Assembly (NCBI GenBank): GCA_016081115.2
Contig: CM071934.1
Coordinates: 58,761,267 to 58,825,266 of the forward strand
Length of the DNA stretch: 64,000 bases
Origin: Rehmannia glutinosa
Lineage: Eukaryota > Streptophyta > Magnoliopsida > Lamiales > Orobanchaceae
Direction: 5' to 3'
This document shows positions 22,731 through 33,704 of this stretch, one piece after another. A model generated the notes under the pieces. The model was not told where the DNA came from. It ran no database searches and worked only from the letters and a program-made list of their open reading frames with translations. Position 1 is the stretch's first letter; each line of letters opens with the position of its first letter. Both the position numbers and the translations under genes were made by a program.

Positions 22731-23324
22731 TTTGTTCACATACCTGATCATCCAGCCATCCTTCTGGGTCACGGATATTCATGAACTATGAGGCACAAAC
22801 TTTGTGACCTTCCTCAACTGAACAATGAATGAATACGTCCTTGTTGTCCTTGTTTTCAGCAAACCACTTCTCAAATTCTTCAATCACGGCCTGTGGGTAA
22901 AGGCCTATTGGATCATAGAGTTGCAACTGACGACTTTCCAGAGCATCAGGAACAACCTTAGCCTTCTTCTTCTATGGGACATGATGACTTGGATCCGTAA
23001 AAGGCGATTTCTCCGTGGGGCCAGGTCTTATTGTCCTTTTCCGTTTCTGATACACAATATCATCAATTTTCGAGATCCGACTCTGAAAGTAATGCATCAA
23101 GTTTTGAAGGGTTAGCAATAAATTCTTCAAATGCTTTGTGGGGGACAAATGTAATGGGTTGGGCATCACCGCCGACAGGAACAAGGGCAAAAGGTCCTGG
23201 TATATCTTTCTGCTCATCAGAAGTAGAGTCAGCAAACACAGGGCCAACATCATGCCCTTTAGAGGAAACATCAGGAGGGGATGAGGGTGGAGAGCCTATG
23301 GGTTGCTTCTGAAAGTGGTGCCCA

Positions 23325-23425
23325 CTGTCGGCACCCTGTTGGGCAACGCGGCCGGCAACCCGGTCGCCATCCTTGTCGGCACTACTGTCGGCACCACGGT
23401 CGGCACTACAGTGGGCAGTTGATGG
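23325..23425 (-). repeat. Coding 12-bp repeat encoding a four-residue repeat
   Basis: On the gene strand about eight units of 12 bases follow in frame: TGCCCAC, then TGCCGAC (several), TGGCGAC, TGCCGGC, TGCCCAA, TGCCGAC, each with five variable bases. They encode CSAD-RGAD-SSAD-KDGD-RVAG-RVAQ-QGAD within the middle exon of copy 2. Confidence 0.85.
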
Positions 23426-23788
23426 AGCATGATCTTTGCCAACCTTTTCAGAAATTGAGCATCCCAAATGCTCCATAATAATCTTCAGCATGGACTCTAT
23501 TTTGTCGACTCTCCTCGACAAACCAAACAAGTCCATAGGGGGATTTGGCCCTCCTTCATCCTCATCAATACCTTTGCCCTCAGTTTTTTCCTGAAACAAT
23601 TTTCTTTTCAAAATTTTCTTCTTCCTTCTTTCTTCATTTTTCTTTTTCAAATTCTCTTTCTCAATGGTATCTTCCCACACAATAAGTTTTTTTAACGATT
23701 CAGTATCTTGCTCCAATTTGGACGGTCTCAGGTTTTTGTGAACAACAAGCTACAAACAAATAAACAAAAGTCAAAAAACAGTACAAAA

Positions 23789-24165
23789 GTGGGCACTCAA
23801 GTGGGTAGTGACGTGGGCAAATGAGTGGGCAAGTGTATATTAGCGAACCAACAATAACAATGTGAGCATACAAGTGGGCACTCATGTGGGCAGTAACGTG
23901 GGCAAATGAGTGGGCATATGTACATTAGTGAATGAACAATATCAAGGTGGGCATACAAGTGGGCACTCATGTGGGCAGTGAAGTGGGCAAATGAGTGGGC
24001 AGGTGTATATTAGTGAATGAACAATAACAAGGTGGGCATACAAGTGGGCACTCATGTGAGCAGTGAAGTGGGCAAATGAGTGGGCAGGTGTACATTAGTA
24101 AATGAACAATAACAAGGTGGGCATACAAGTGGGCACAACAGCAGGCATGCATACACAAAAAAAAA
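23789..24165 (-). repeat. 85-bp tandem repeat in an intron of copy 2
   Basis: The marker gtgggcac/gtgggca recurs at 23789, 23874, 23959, 24044 and 24129, an exact 85-base period over more than four units. Each unit contains about five 12-base copies of the motif (TGCCCAC on the gene strand) plus a 'ttagtgaatgaacaataacaa' spacer. Confidence 0.9.
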
Positions 24166-25789
24166 ATCTCATAAAAAGCTTACAGTATCATCATCTCCCG
24201 GAAGCAAACTCCTGAAGATTGTCTTTTTCAGTTTATCAAATGAAAAAATGGCGGCTTCGCTTGACCAACGTAAAATACGTGGCACCCTATTCTTAGCAGC
24301 TTTGCTTGTGACGGCACATAATTTGGCGACATTTGGGATCGCCTCATATGCCCAGACTTGTAGCGCATGGTGGAAGCCGTAGATATCGAAGTTTTCACAA
24401 TCATGCTTTTCCTTTGTTTCTTTTCTTTCCTAATAACCCTGAACTCGACCGGCCATGCAGGCACGTGTTTCCTTTACCAAGAAATCGAAAGCAACTCGTC
24501 CCCATGGATAAGCATTAAAAGCTTCTAGATCATCCACAAGGTGAATATACTCGTCCACAATTCTTTTGGTTTTTCGGTCTCTTATAAGAAGAATACCGTA
24601 GAGGAAACATAGCAAGGCCAACTTCAGGGTCATATCTCCGTCCCCTTTTTCTTTCTTGGACCATTCTTCCAAGGCATTTTCCACGTGTATCAGACACGTT
24701 TTCTTGAAAATCCCCGACGATGATGGATAGTAGACTTGGACCCAAAACCAAGTCCTGTGATCAATGCGAATTCAGTTATTCCAAAGCCTGCCTCTTTGTT
24801 GTTCACGTGGAATGTTATATTCTCCAATGACATTGACTTGTCTTGTCTAAAGAGAAGGTGCAGATATAACTGGCCTTGAAACTTCAATTTTTGTACATCT
24901 AGGAATTGTCCAAAGCAAGATTGCCTGAACCTTTCTCTATTCTGATCGCTCAAAAAACCAATTATTTTGTTTAACTCCTCATTTAAATTGCAACGACCAC
25001 TTAATCTCGCTGCAAATTGATCCTTTTCGTTTGGAACAAGCGCCATCTTTCTTGAACTGCACAATGAAAAGTAGTGTTAGAAACAAGTGGGCACACTGCA
25101 GGTCAAATAGGTGGGCAAGATTAAAATTTCTCGAAAAAATCCAAGTCCATACATATTCCAACCTAAAAACACATTATCACTACAACATAAGTGGCATTAG
25201 GTAACACCTAAAAAATGTTACCTAATAGCCATAAAATGTTACCATAGACAATAAGTATCACTTTAATTGGTGATGTAGTTGCCCGTGCTACCTATTATCT
25301 AAGGTATCACTTTTGATAGCTTTTAGTGACACTTTTTGGAAACGTTACATTATGTCATCTATTGTAATACTTTGAAGTAACACTTCTAAAATGTTACATT
25401 AACATCTTATGTATCACTTTTTTGTCAAAAAATAACACTCTTTATGTAGCACTTTTGATGGTTGGTAGCATTTTATCTAGGAGTTGTATCACTCCGAACC
25501 ATTGGTCGTAGCACTTTTTGCATCACTTTAAATTATTACATGTATCACTTTTCGAGTGATTATGTAACACTTAAGATAACACTTTGTTATATATATATGT
25601 ATGTATACTCCATAAAATAGCATTAATTAATAGCAATAAGTTAAAAATTAACAAATCAATACTCATTAGTTTCATTTATGAAATGGAGAATTATGTTAAT
25701 GCAAAATACACTAACTAAAATCTATTATACAATAAACAATAAACAGAAAGCGTAAAAATTGATGTACAAAATTTGTTGAAAAAACTAAT

Positions 25790-25870
25790 AGTTTAGTCTT
25801 CATGACCATGATCTTCATTCTCAATTCTATCTTCAGTTTCTTCAATGGCTCCATCATCATCATTTGCTCC
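25790..25870 (-). pseudogene. Acidic C-terminal exon fragment inside the CACTA element
   Basis: On the minus strand one frame encodes GANDDDGAIEETEDRIEN then EDHGHED and a stop near 25797. Such acidic tails are common at the ends of plant transposase and nuclear proteins. The identity is unknown; assignment to the CACTA element's own gene is inferred from position. Confidence 0.35.
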
Positions 25871-26189
25871 ATCTCATCATTCTGAAAAATATTTATTAAC
25901 ATCACTACAAGTCAACCAAGCTATAACAATAACACCATTGTATTCTCAATAATGTAATAAGACAAATAAATAGGTCTAAATGACTTTTTCTCAAGTAAAT
26001 CTACAATATTTGTTCCTAATTAATGACACAAGCATAGTTGGCATAATATGAAACAAAAGCATCTAAGGAAAAAGAATAATTTCATTATAAATGATGGTCC
26101 CAACTCCCAATGCAACTAATCAAAGTTATATATAATGACATAGATTCCAAAGGTGTTACCTGCCTTGTTTTTCCTTTGATGAAGACTTA

Positions 26190-26905
26190 CCAAATCAGCT
26201 ACCACAGATGTTCCTGTCATAAGGACTGAAGAAGCCATATAAACCAGTGGATTAGTGGAATTCTGTTTCAGTGTATCTGAAAATTTCATAAGCAAACCAA
26301 TATGTCCGTTTATTAAGGGATAATTACAAAAAGTACTCCTGAGGTTTGACCTAATTACAAAAAAACCCAGCCAACTTTCAAAATTATAAAAAGTACCCAT
26401 GAGGTTTGATTCATTGTTAAAATTAAGGGGTATACTGCAATGATTTTATAAATATAAAGGGGGATTTTGAATTTTTGCTTGCTTATGAAGGGGTTAAATG
26501 TTAGACAAAATAAAACCTCAGGGGTATATTTTGTAATTTCAAAAAATAGCTGGGTTTTTTTGTAATTAGGTCAAACCTCAAGGGTACTTTTTGTAATTAA
26601 CCCGTTTATTAATAACCAAACTTACAAAAAAATCTTTGTATCAGTGAATATCCTCCATAAGAATTGTACTTATTTCCCTTTTGTCATCTCTCTTTACTCC
26701 TCTCTTCACTTATGAAGGTCTATGAACCAACAAAAAGATCAATTGCATTTGAGAGATAAAATAGATAAAGACAGTAAAAGAAAAAAAAATAGTCTTTGGA
26801 CCAAAAAATTACCTCTCTTAGTTTTGACTTGGCAATAGCAGCTGAAGTAGATAGACATTTGAGAAGATTCAGACGAGCTTGAATGGCTACTATCCCTTCA
26901 ACATT
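26190..26905 (-). pseudogene. Two exon-like pieces of unknown gene within CACTA
   Basis: Minus-strand stretches 'PLVYMASSVLMTGTSVVADL' (about 26192-26260, followed by a GTAAGT donor) and 'DNVEGIVAIQARLNLLKC' through 'AIAKSKLRE' (about 26815-26905, followed by GTAATT) look like spliced coding exons separated by a MITE. I do not recognise the protein. They could be exons of the element's own gene or captured host exons. Confidence 0.3.
26317..26603. mobile_element. MULE-type MITE (family A, copy 2)
   Basis: Termini GGGATAATTACAAAAAGTAC (left) and GGGTTAATTACAAAAAGTAC (inverted right), continuing through 'gaggtttgacctaattacaaaaaa'. The perfect 9-bp duplication GTTTATTAA (26308-26316 and 26604-26612) identifies Mutator-type transposition. 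There is no coding capacity. Confidence 0.85.
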
Positions 26906-27180
26906 ATCATTTGAGACTAAAACAAGTCCAATACACTAATTTCAACTAGGGATGATTTTACAATCAGTCAATTCCTCTTGCCCAAGGTTTTTGTCATTTT
27001 CATATTAACATGATTAGAGCCTGCTAAGAATGAAACAGGTGCATTAGTTTTAAAGGTCGTAGTTGGTAAAAAAATCCACAGGTCAAAATAATCCCTCAAT
27101 ATGTTGAAGCTATTACTCTGTTTAACGTTCCATAATCTTCTAAATCTCATACATTTTCCTGGAAAGTAACTACAACGCAA

Positions 27181-28068
27181 AGGGACAATTCAGCAAACAC
27201 TTAGTGGGCTCAACAGGGATAACTACACAATGTTGGACAATTTCCTAGGTGATACTCCTTGTAATTCTAGCTGACTTATACTTTTCACATCCACATAGAA
27301 GGGGGGAGGGACACTCATTCAACCAAAGGAGTAGTTATTCTTGACTAAATTCATCAAGCACTTACTTTCAAAACGTATTATCATTTGTTGTATTAAAATC
27401 ACACTAGCAAACATTTTTTTCTGCGGCTTGACACATATCAGTCAACACTTAGATTCAAAATGCATTTTAAGCCATTAAAGAAACAATCAGCATCTTCAAG
27501 CACAATACATATTCTATGATTTTTTTCTATCCTCTAAATTATTGAAACATCACTTTTGTCATCTATTTATTCTAAATATTCTCAGCCGCATCTAAGGAAA
27601 ATGCAGCACTTCTGAATTTCTTAATCCTTTTCATTTAAAGCCAACACTTATTTTTGCTTAAAATTTTTCCAACTACGGCAAATCATCAATATAAACCCTC
27701 AAACAGCAGTATCAGTTTATCAGGGCAGAATACAAAAGCAATCGATTACACAAATCCAACCAACAGAAATAAAAAAAAGTATGGAATGTGGCTATCCAAC
27801 GCACATAACAAATGGAAAACTTAGCAAAGCCCCCAAAATATTCAAGCTAGGGCTCTCATGGGCAAAAATTAGTCCTACATTTCCAACAATAATTAATAAA
27901 AATACATATAATTAACACAAATGCAAAATCAAATAAAACATACAAATTTTCAATTAAGTCCAACTAGGGCTCACCAAAATAGGTCCAGTGAGCATGAGAG
28001 GAACAAGGAAACAAGCGAGGGGGATGAAGGTGTGCGCGAGAGAGAAGAACCCACCGATTAGCTTGAGT
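27181..28068. other. CACTA interior without recognised genes
   Basis: AT-rich sequence with no supported exon. The stretch from about 28000 up to the chromovirus is purine-rich ('gaacaaggaaacaagcgagggggatgaagg') and may belong to an untranslated exon that resumes at 33413. Confidence 0.3.
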
Positions 28069-28073
28069 GTTTG

Positions 28074-28473
28074 TGTCATGACCAAGGAGAGAAAGAAACA
28101 GAGAAATTCACGATTTTGAAATAAACGATAACAAGTGTTTTAGTAAGGGCAATTATGTAAAATCCAGTAACTGAAAGTTATTTAGGTTGTTACGTTCAGT
28201 TTTTCAGTCAGAATAGTTAGTTAAAAGTTAGCTGCAACAGAAGCATAAAAAGGGAGGAGCTGTAAACATTTGATCATCTTTGAGCAATTACAAAATATAT
28301 TCTTCTCTCTATTCTTTTTATCTCTCTCTCTATCCCCTTCCCCTTAGGTTTAGTTTTGCTGCAACTCTGTAGGATTGTGGTTCGAATTTCAGGTTATTGG
28401 TCGTTAGAAATCAGGTGGAATCCTCTAAGTCCAACAGAATTGGTTGAAGGAGGTGATTAATCCGTTCTTAACA
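28074..28473 (+). repeat. Chromovirus 5' LTR
   Basis: TG...CA repeat matching 33011-33407 throughout; includes an 'agcataaaaagggagg' TATA-like block near 28242 and a CT-rich leader near 28310-28345. The tRNA-type primer site starts at about 28477. Confidence 0.92.
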
Positions 28474-28544
28474 AAGTGGTATCGAGCTATTAGTTCATGG
28501 GCAAGCGCACTCGATCTATCAGATGGGAAGAAATAATACAGTAT

Positions 28545-30116
28545 GATCGGAAGAAATGGATCAACAATTGGGAGAAATCAAAGAAAAGTTGCAGTGGTTT
28601 GAAGAAGAGAACAAAGGAGTAAAAGAGAAATTAAATGGCATGGCAAGCAAGGAGCAAGTGGAAGAGCTAGCTAAAAAATGGATGAATTGGTGAGAGTGAT
28701 AGGCGGCGGAGGAAAAGAACCACTACAATCGGCTCCAATGGGGAATCACGGTCCATTCACTCGAGCAAGAGTTGATGCGGGGTCAACAAGAGGAGATGCG
28801 GGAGTATTACCAACTCCAATGCGGGGAGACAGAATGAGAATTTACTAAATGCATTGAAATCCAAAATTTGAGTTTCCTAAGTTCAATGGAGAAGAACCTC
28901 GTGGGTGGCTGAGAAAATGTCAGAAATACTTCACCTTCAATCACATGGCTGACTATGACAAAATCATCTGTGCATCAATGCACATGGAAGGTATGGCTGA
29001 TAATTGGTATCTTGATTATATTGAGGGAAAGGAACATATGAGCTGGTTTAAATTTAGTGAGTTGGTGTTAAAAAGATTTACTGATCATAAGAGTGGGAAT
29101 GTGGTGGGTCAATTCAATAAGCTAAGATAAGAAACAACAATAGATGCTTATGTGAACAAGTTTGAAGAGTTAAAATCTTTTATGGTGAGCATGAATAGAT
29201 CCCTAACTAAAGAATATTTTGTTAGTGGTCTTAAAGAGGAAGTCTATCAAATGGTAGAGATGTTAAAGCCTAACAGCCTATCCAATGCCATCCATTTAGC
29301 ACGAAAACAAGAAGCCTTGTTAGAATCAATGGGCAGGTCTGAAAAAACAGTAAGAGCTTACACTTCCACTAATAACAGATATAACAAACCAAATAACACA
29401 GAAACCAATAATTTTAAGAGGCCTTGGAATAATAACCCAGAGAGATACCCTCCAGTTAAAAAACTCACACCCGAGGAGTTAGAATCTAGAAGGAAAAAGA
29501 ACTTATGCTTTAATTGTGATGAGGTGTATCACATAGGTCATAGGTGCAAGAAATTATTTGTGATTATAGGAGAAGACACTGAAGAGGGGAATGAAGAAGG
29601 AGTAGAAGACACCAGTGACACTAATGAATTGCACATATCAGTACATGCCTTAACAGGACAAGTAGCTCCTGATACCATTAAAGTACTAGGCAAAATGGGG
29701 AAGCATTTTCTATCAATCCTTATAGATACTGGAAGCACACATAGCTTTCTTGACCCCATCTCAGCAAAACAATTGCACTTTGCACTCTTGAATACACCAA
29801 TCCTTTGATTGTCATCAGAGTGATGGTGGTAAAACGAGGTAATTCCAAGTGTAAAGAGTTTCAATGGGAAATGGGGAACCACAAGTTTACTACAAGTATT
29901 AGAGTTTTAAAGTTGGGGGGCTGTGACATGGTATTAGGGGTTGACTTCTTAAGAAAATTGGGACCAATCACGTTTGATTTCAATAACCAGAGAATCCAAT
30001 TTTGTAAGGAGGGAAAGCAAGTGGTACTGCAGGGTATGCAACCTGGGGCCTCTCTTAAGATGATAGATGGTAAACAATTAAAAAAGTTGTTCAAAAAAGG
30101 ACCAGTCACATTCTAG
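28545..30116 (+). pseudogene. Chromovirus gag and protease
   Basis: Gag begins near 28558 with a charged coiled-coil segment and carries the retrotransposon gag core at about 28900-29300 (WYLDYIEGKEHMSWFKF). The zinc knuckle CFNCDEVYHIGHRC is at about 29508-29550. The protease active site 'LIDTGSTHSFLD' lies near 29720-29755. Stops at about 28805-28870 and 29130 and a frameshift at about 29805 break the frame; the protease continues in the next frame to 30116. Confidence 0.85.
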
Positions 30117-32982
30117 GATGCTTGTGTATGATCTCCAGCATGGAAACACCTAAGAGTTACACTAATCATGAAGCTTTAGAACCTATCTTACATCAGTATA
30201 AACAAGTCTTTGAAGAACCAAAGTCCCTACCTCCCTTTCAGGTCTCATGACCATAGAATTCCACCGAAAGAATGGATCATTACCTTCAAACAACATGCCT
30301 ACAGGTACCCCTATGTGCAGAGGGAAGAAATTGAGAAATTGGTGAGAGAAATGCTAGAAAGTGGGATTATCCAACCCAGCAATAGCCCTTATTCTTCCCC
30401 TGTTCTTCTGGTAAAAAAGAAACATGGGACATGGAGATTTTTGTGTTGACTATAGGAAACTCAACTCACTGACAGTTAAAGATAGCTATCCTATACCACT
30501 CATTGATGACCTTCTAGATGAACTGGGACAAGCTAAGGTGTTTTCTAAAATAGACCTCAGAGTTGGATATCACCAAATCCGAGTCCACCCTCCAGATATT
30601 CCCAAAACAACATTTGTCACTGTCTCTGGTTTATATGAATTTAAGGTAATGCCTTTTGGTCTCACCAATGCACCAGCCACCTTTCAAGCACTCATGAATC
30701 AGGTCTTTAAAGAGTATCTAAGGAGTTTTGTCCTAGTGTTCTTTGATTATATTCTCATTTACAGTGTTAATATGGATCAACACAAGCAACATCTCCACTT
30801 AGTCTTTAAAAAACTGATCAAGTACCAATTATTTGCCAAAGCTTCCAAATGTTCTTTTGGTCAACAGAAGGTGGAGTATTTGGGGCATATTATCAGTCAT
30901 CAAGGGGTAGAGACAGATCCAGAAAAAATAAAAGCAATGACAGAATGGCCTACACCAAGAACAGTTAAGGCGTTGAGGGGTTTTTTGGGTTTAACCGGAT
31001 ATTATAGGAAATTTTTCGCACTTTGGCATTATTGCCAAACCTCTCACTGATCTCACAAAAAAAGGGCCAATTTAAATGGACTCCCAGAGCTGAAAAGGCC
31101 TTTCAAGATTTAAAGAATGCTATGGTGGTTGCACCAGTTCTCCAACTCCCAGATTTTACTAAGCCTTTTGTAGTTGAAACGGATGCTTGCTACTCTGGTT
31201 TAGGTGTTGTTCTCATGCAAGATAAGCACCCCGTTGCTTTTCTCAGTCAAGCCCTTGGTCCTAGAAATCTGGGGTTATCCGTATATGAAAAAGAAATGTT
31301 AACAATCATCACAGCAGTCAACAAGTGGAGGCCTTATTTGCTTCATTCCCAGTTTATAATCCGGACAGACCAACACAACTTTAAGTTTCTGTTGGAACAG
31401 AAAATCACCACTCCATTGCAACATAAATACCTCACAAGGCTTTTGGGTTATTATTATACCATTGAGTACAAACAAGGGGCAGAAAACAAGGTAGCAGATG
31501 CTCTTTCTAGAAGGGATGTCGATGAAGGGGTTTGTCTTGCCATTTCTACATCAACACCTCATTGGATTACTGAACTTTCTTTGAGCTATGAAGGAGATGA
31601 AGTAGCACAGGAGGCTATTGCAGAATGCACTCTCATTCCTTATAATCTATCATTTTTCTCATACTCTCAAGGCTTACTTAAGTACAAAGGGCGATTGTAT
31701 GTGGGAACCAGCACTAGTCTCAGACGAACATTAGTGGAATTTATGCACTCATCCAGTGTTGGGGGTCATTTAGGGGTGCTAGCTACTTTGCAACGGCTTC
31801 AAATTACTTTTCTATGGCCTGGAGCGAAATCTTTGGTGCAACAAGTGGTGGCCCAGTGTTCTATTTGCCGATAAGCATGATACCTGTAAGAACCCGGGAT
31901 TACTGCATCCTTTACCAATTCCTGAGCAAGCTTGGCAGCATATCACCATGGATTTCATCGACCAATTGCTTTTATCTGACAACCATAATTCAATTTGGGT
32001 GATTGTTGATAGGTACACTAAATATGCTCACTTCACTGCACTTAAGCACCCATATTCTGCTTCTTCTTTAGCTTCTTTATTTCTTAACCACGTCTATAAA
32101 TTACATGGTCTTCCTAGTTCTATTGTGTCAGACAGGGACAAAATTTTTACCAGTAACTTTTGGCAACACCTACTTCAACATTTGGGCATTCAGCAGCTTC
32201 TAACTACCGCATACCATCCACAGACTGACGGTCAAACCGAGAGAGTGAATCAGTGTCTTGAATCCTATCTCCGTTGTATGTGCGGCTCTAATCCAAAGTT
32301 CTGGGCCAAATGGTTGTCTATGGCAGAGTGGTGGTATAACACTTCCCATCACACATCTATATCCATGTCTCCTTTCGAAGCTTTGTATGGATACCAACCA
32401 TCCCAAATCCCTATGGGTCCTTACAAAGAGATCTCTGTTATCGGAGTAGATGAGTTGTTAACCCACCGTAATTCTATTCAACAGCAGCTCCAATACCACC
32501 TCAACCAAGCTAGAACACGTATGAAACAAATGGTTGACAAGCACCGCAGTGGACGTTCTTTTCAGGTCGGGGACCTTGTGTATCTCAAATTAAAGCCGTT
32601 CAGGCAACAGTCTCTGCATGGTAGTCGTCTCTGGAAACTCAGCCCCAAGTTCGCAGGACCATTTCCCATCATTGCTCAAATCGGTCCCATGGCTTATAAA
32701 CTCTAACTTCCTGCCCATGCTCGTATCCATCCTGTTTTTCATGTTTCCCAGCTCAAACGCCGCATTGGTTCTGAAGATATTGTCACACCGAGCCTTCCAC
32801 TATTTCACTCGGATGGCAACATCATTCTACATCCTGTCCGAATTCTTGCACGTCGCCAGGTCAAGCGTAATAACACCGTTGTACCTCAGTTACTCATACA
32901 GTGGGCTCACTTGCCTGAAGCTGAGGCTACCTGGGAGGATTACTCCACCATCACTCAGCAATTTTCGCAGTTACAGGCTTGA
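30117..32982 (+). pseudogene. Chromovirus pol: RT, RNase H, integrase, chromodomain
   Basis: RT spans about 30240-31020 ('[18 protein letters not shown]', '[12 protein letters not shown]'). Its catalytic box reads FFDY instead of FFDD (about 30742-30753), so a metal-binding Asp is lost. Frameshifts lie near 30445 and 31030. RNase H (31023-31600) keeps its Asp-Glu-Asp set ('VETDACYS', 'YEKEML', 'IRTDQH'). The integrase has the HHCC zinc region to 31872, followed by two stops, then the catalytic core with Asp in 'MDFIDQL', Asp in 'IVSDRDKIF' and Glu in 'NQCLESYL'. A stop at about 32705 precedes a chromodomain-like C-terminus ('LLIQWAHLPEAEATWED', about 32890-32945). The element cannot encode a working polyprotein. 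Confidence 0.92.
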
Positions 32983-33010
32983 GGACAAGCCTGTCTTATG
33001 GGGGAGGTAT

Positions 33011-33407
33011 TGTCATGACCAAGGAGAGAAAGAAATAGAGAAACGTATTCACGATTTTGAAATAAACGATAACAAGTGTTTTAGTAAGGGCAATTATGTA
33101 AAATCCAGTAACTCAAAGTTAGTTATGTTGTTACATTCAGTTTTTCAGTTAGAATAGTTAGTTAAAAGTTTTTAGCATAAAAAGGAAGAGTCAGAAACAT
33201 TTGATCATCTTTGAGCAATTACAGAATATATTTTTCTCTCTATTCTTCTTATCTCTCTCTCTATCCCCTTCTCCTTAGGTTTAGTTTTGCTGCAACTCTG
33301 TAGGATTGTGGTTCCAATTGCAGGTTATTGGTCGTTAGAAATCAGGTGGAATCCTCTCAAGTCCAGCAGGAATTGGTTGAAGGAGGTGATTAATCCCGTT
33401 CTTAACA
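33011..33407 (+). repeat. Chromovirus 3' LTR
   Basis: Matches the 5' LTR with scattered substitutions and a shorter 'aaaagtttttagcataaaaagg' segment. It is preceded by the polypurine tract and followed by GTTTG. Confidence 0.92.
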
Positions 33408-33704
33408 GTTTGGCAGACTGAAAGTGCTTGTAACACGATTTCTTGCGGGCCGTCGAGAGAGAGAGAATGGGGTTAATCGTCATCGACCGCGATGTCACAA
33501 TTGTCCAACTCCGCCGACTACAAGGGGGACGGATACCAACAAAGAGAAGAGAAGGAGGGGAGAAAGAAATTACGATGGAAAAAAGGGGGAAGATATTTGA
33601 GAACAGAGATGGCGAGAAAGAAATGAGGAAGAAAGGCCGTAGTTAATTCAGATATTTCTACTGTGTTTTTTGGTTATTTCTATCTCCAATTTTCTTTTGT
33701 AGTG

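Larger units (their letters stand above)
21889..25056 (-). pseudogene. DUF1985 plus Ulp1-type (C48) protease gene of a MULE, copy 2
   Basis: Exons with good splice sites run 25056-24184 (start ATG at 25046, MALVPNEKDQF; DUF1985 domain with LYLHLLFRQD, KLALLCFLYG and FNAYPWGRVAF), 23749-22744 (lysine-rich coiled coil near 23700-23570, then a tetrapeptide repeat, ending WLDDQ), 22612-22517 (96 bp, 32 codons, same size as in copy 3) and about 22427-21889. The last exon keeps the full C48 triad: His in 'GIGHVTGNYWV', Asp in 'YDSMSE', Cys in 'GDCGIMCMK'. Disruptions are frameshifts near 24690 and 24440, an in-frame stop after SDLEN near 23060 and a stop just before the protease domain (near 22329). 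It is the least damaged of the three copies. Predicted role: SUMO/ubiquitin-like protease carried by a transposon. A CACTA insertion splits its first intron. Confidence 0.75.
28074..33407 (+). mobile_element. Ty3/Gypsy chromovirus, complete but inactivated
   Basis: LTRs 28074-28473 and 33011-33407 (about 400 bases, TGTCATG...TTAACA) flank the coding region. Target duplication GTTTG lies at 28069-28073 and 33408-33412. A primer-binding site TGGTATCGAGC follows the 5' LTR by a few bases, and a GGGGGAGGTAT polypurine tract precedes the 3' LTR. Gene order is gag, protease, RT, RNase H, integrase, chromodomain, which defines a chromovirus; the short LTRs suggest the Reina-like group. The LTRs differ at many sites, so it is not recent. 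It sits inside the CACTA element. Confidence 0.93.
25178..33704 (-). mobile_element. CACTA-type (En/Spm-like) element, non-autonomous or decayed
   Basis: The left end is CACTACAACATAAG (25178) and the right end, inverted, is CACTACAAAAGAA (33704), agreeing at 11 of the first 13 positions. TAT flanks both sides (25175-25177 and 33705-33707), the 3-bp duplication expected of CACTA elements. The left 400 bases are full of short subterminal repeats (gtaacact, tgttac, tatcactttt). Inside lie a MITE (26317-26603), a chromovirus (28074-33407) and a few exon-like pieces; no TnpD-type transposase was recognised. A doubt remains: gtgttac motifs also fill 33720-33920, beyond the called right end. The element lies in the first intron of DUF1985 copy 2. 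Confidence 0.55.

Noticed and set aside
23031..23312. Plus-strand frames at 23031-23478
   Set aside because: They are antisense to the coding exon of DUF1985 copy 2, which has domain and splice support.
32618..33157. 179-codon plus-strand frame at the end of the chromovirus
   Set aside because: It is out of frame with the integrase and chromodomain, which are clearly recognisable in another frame.
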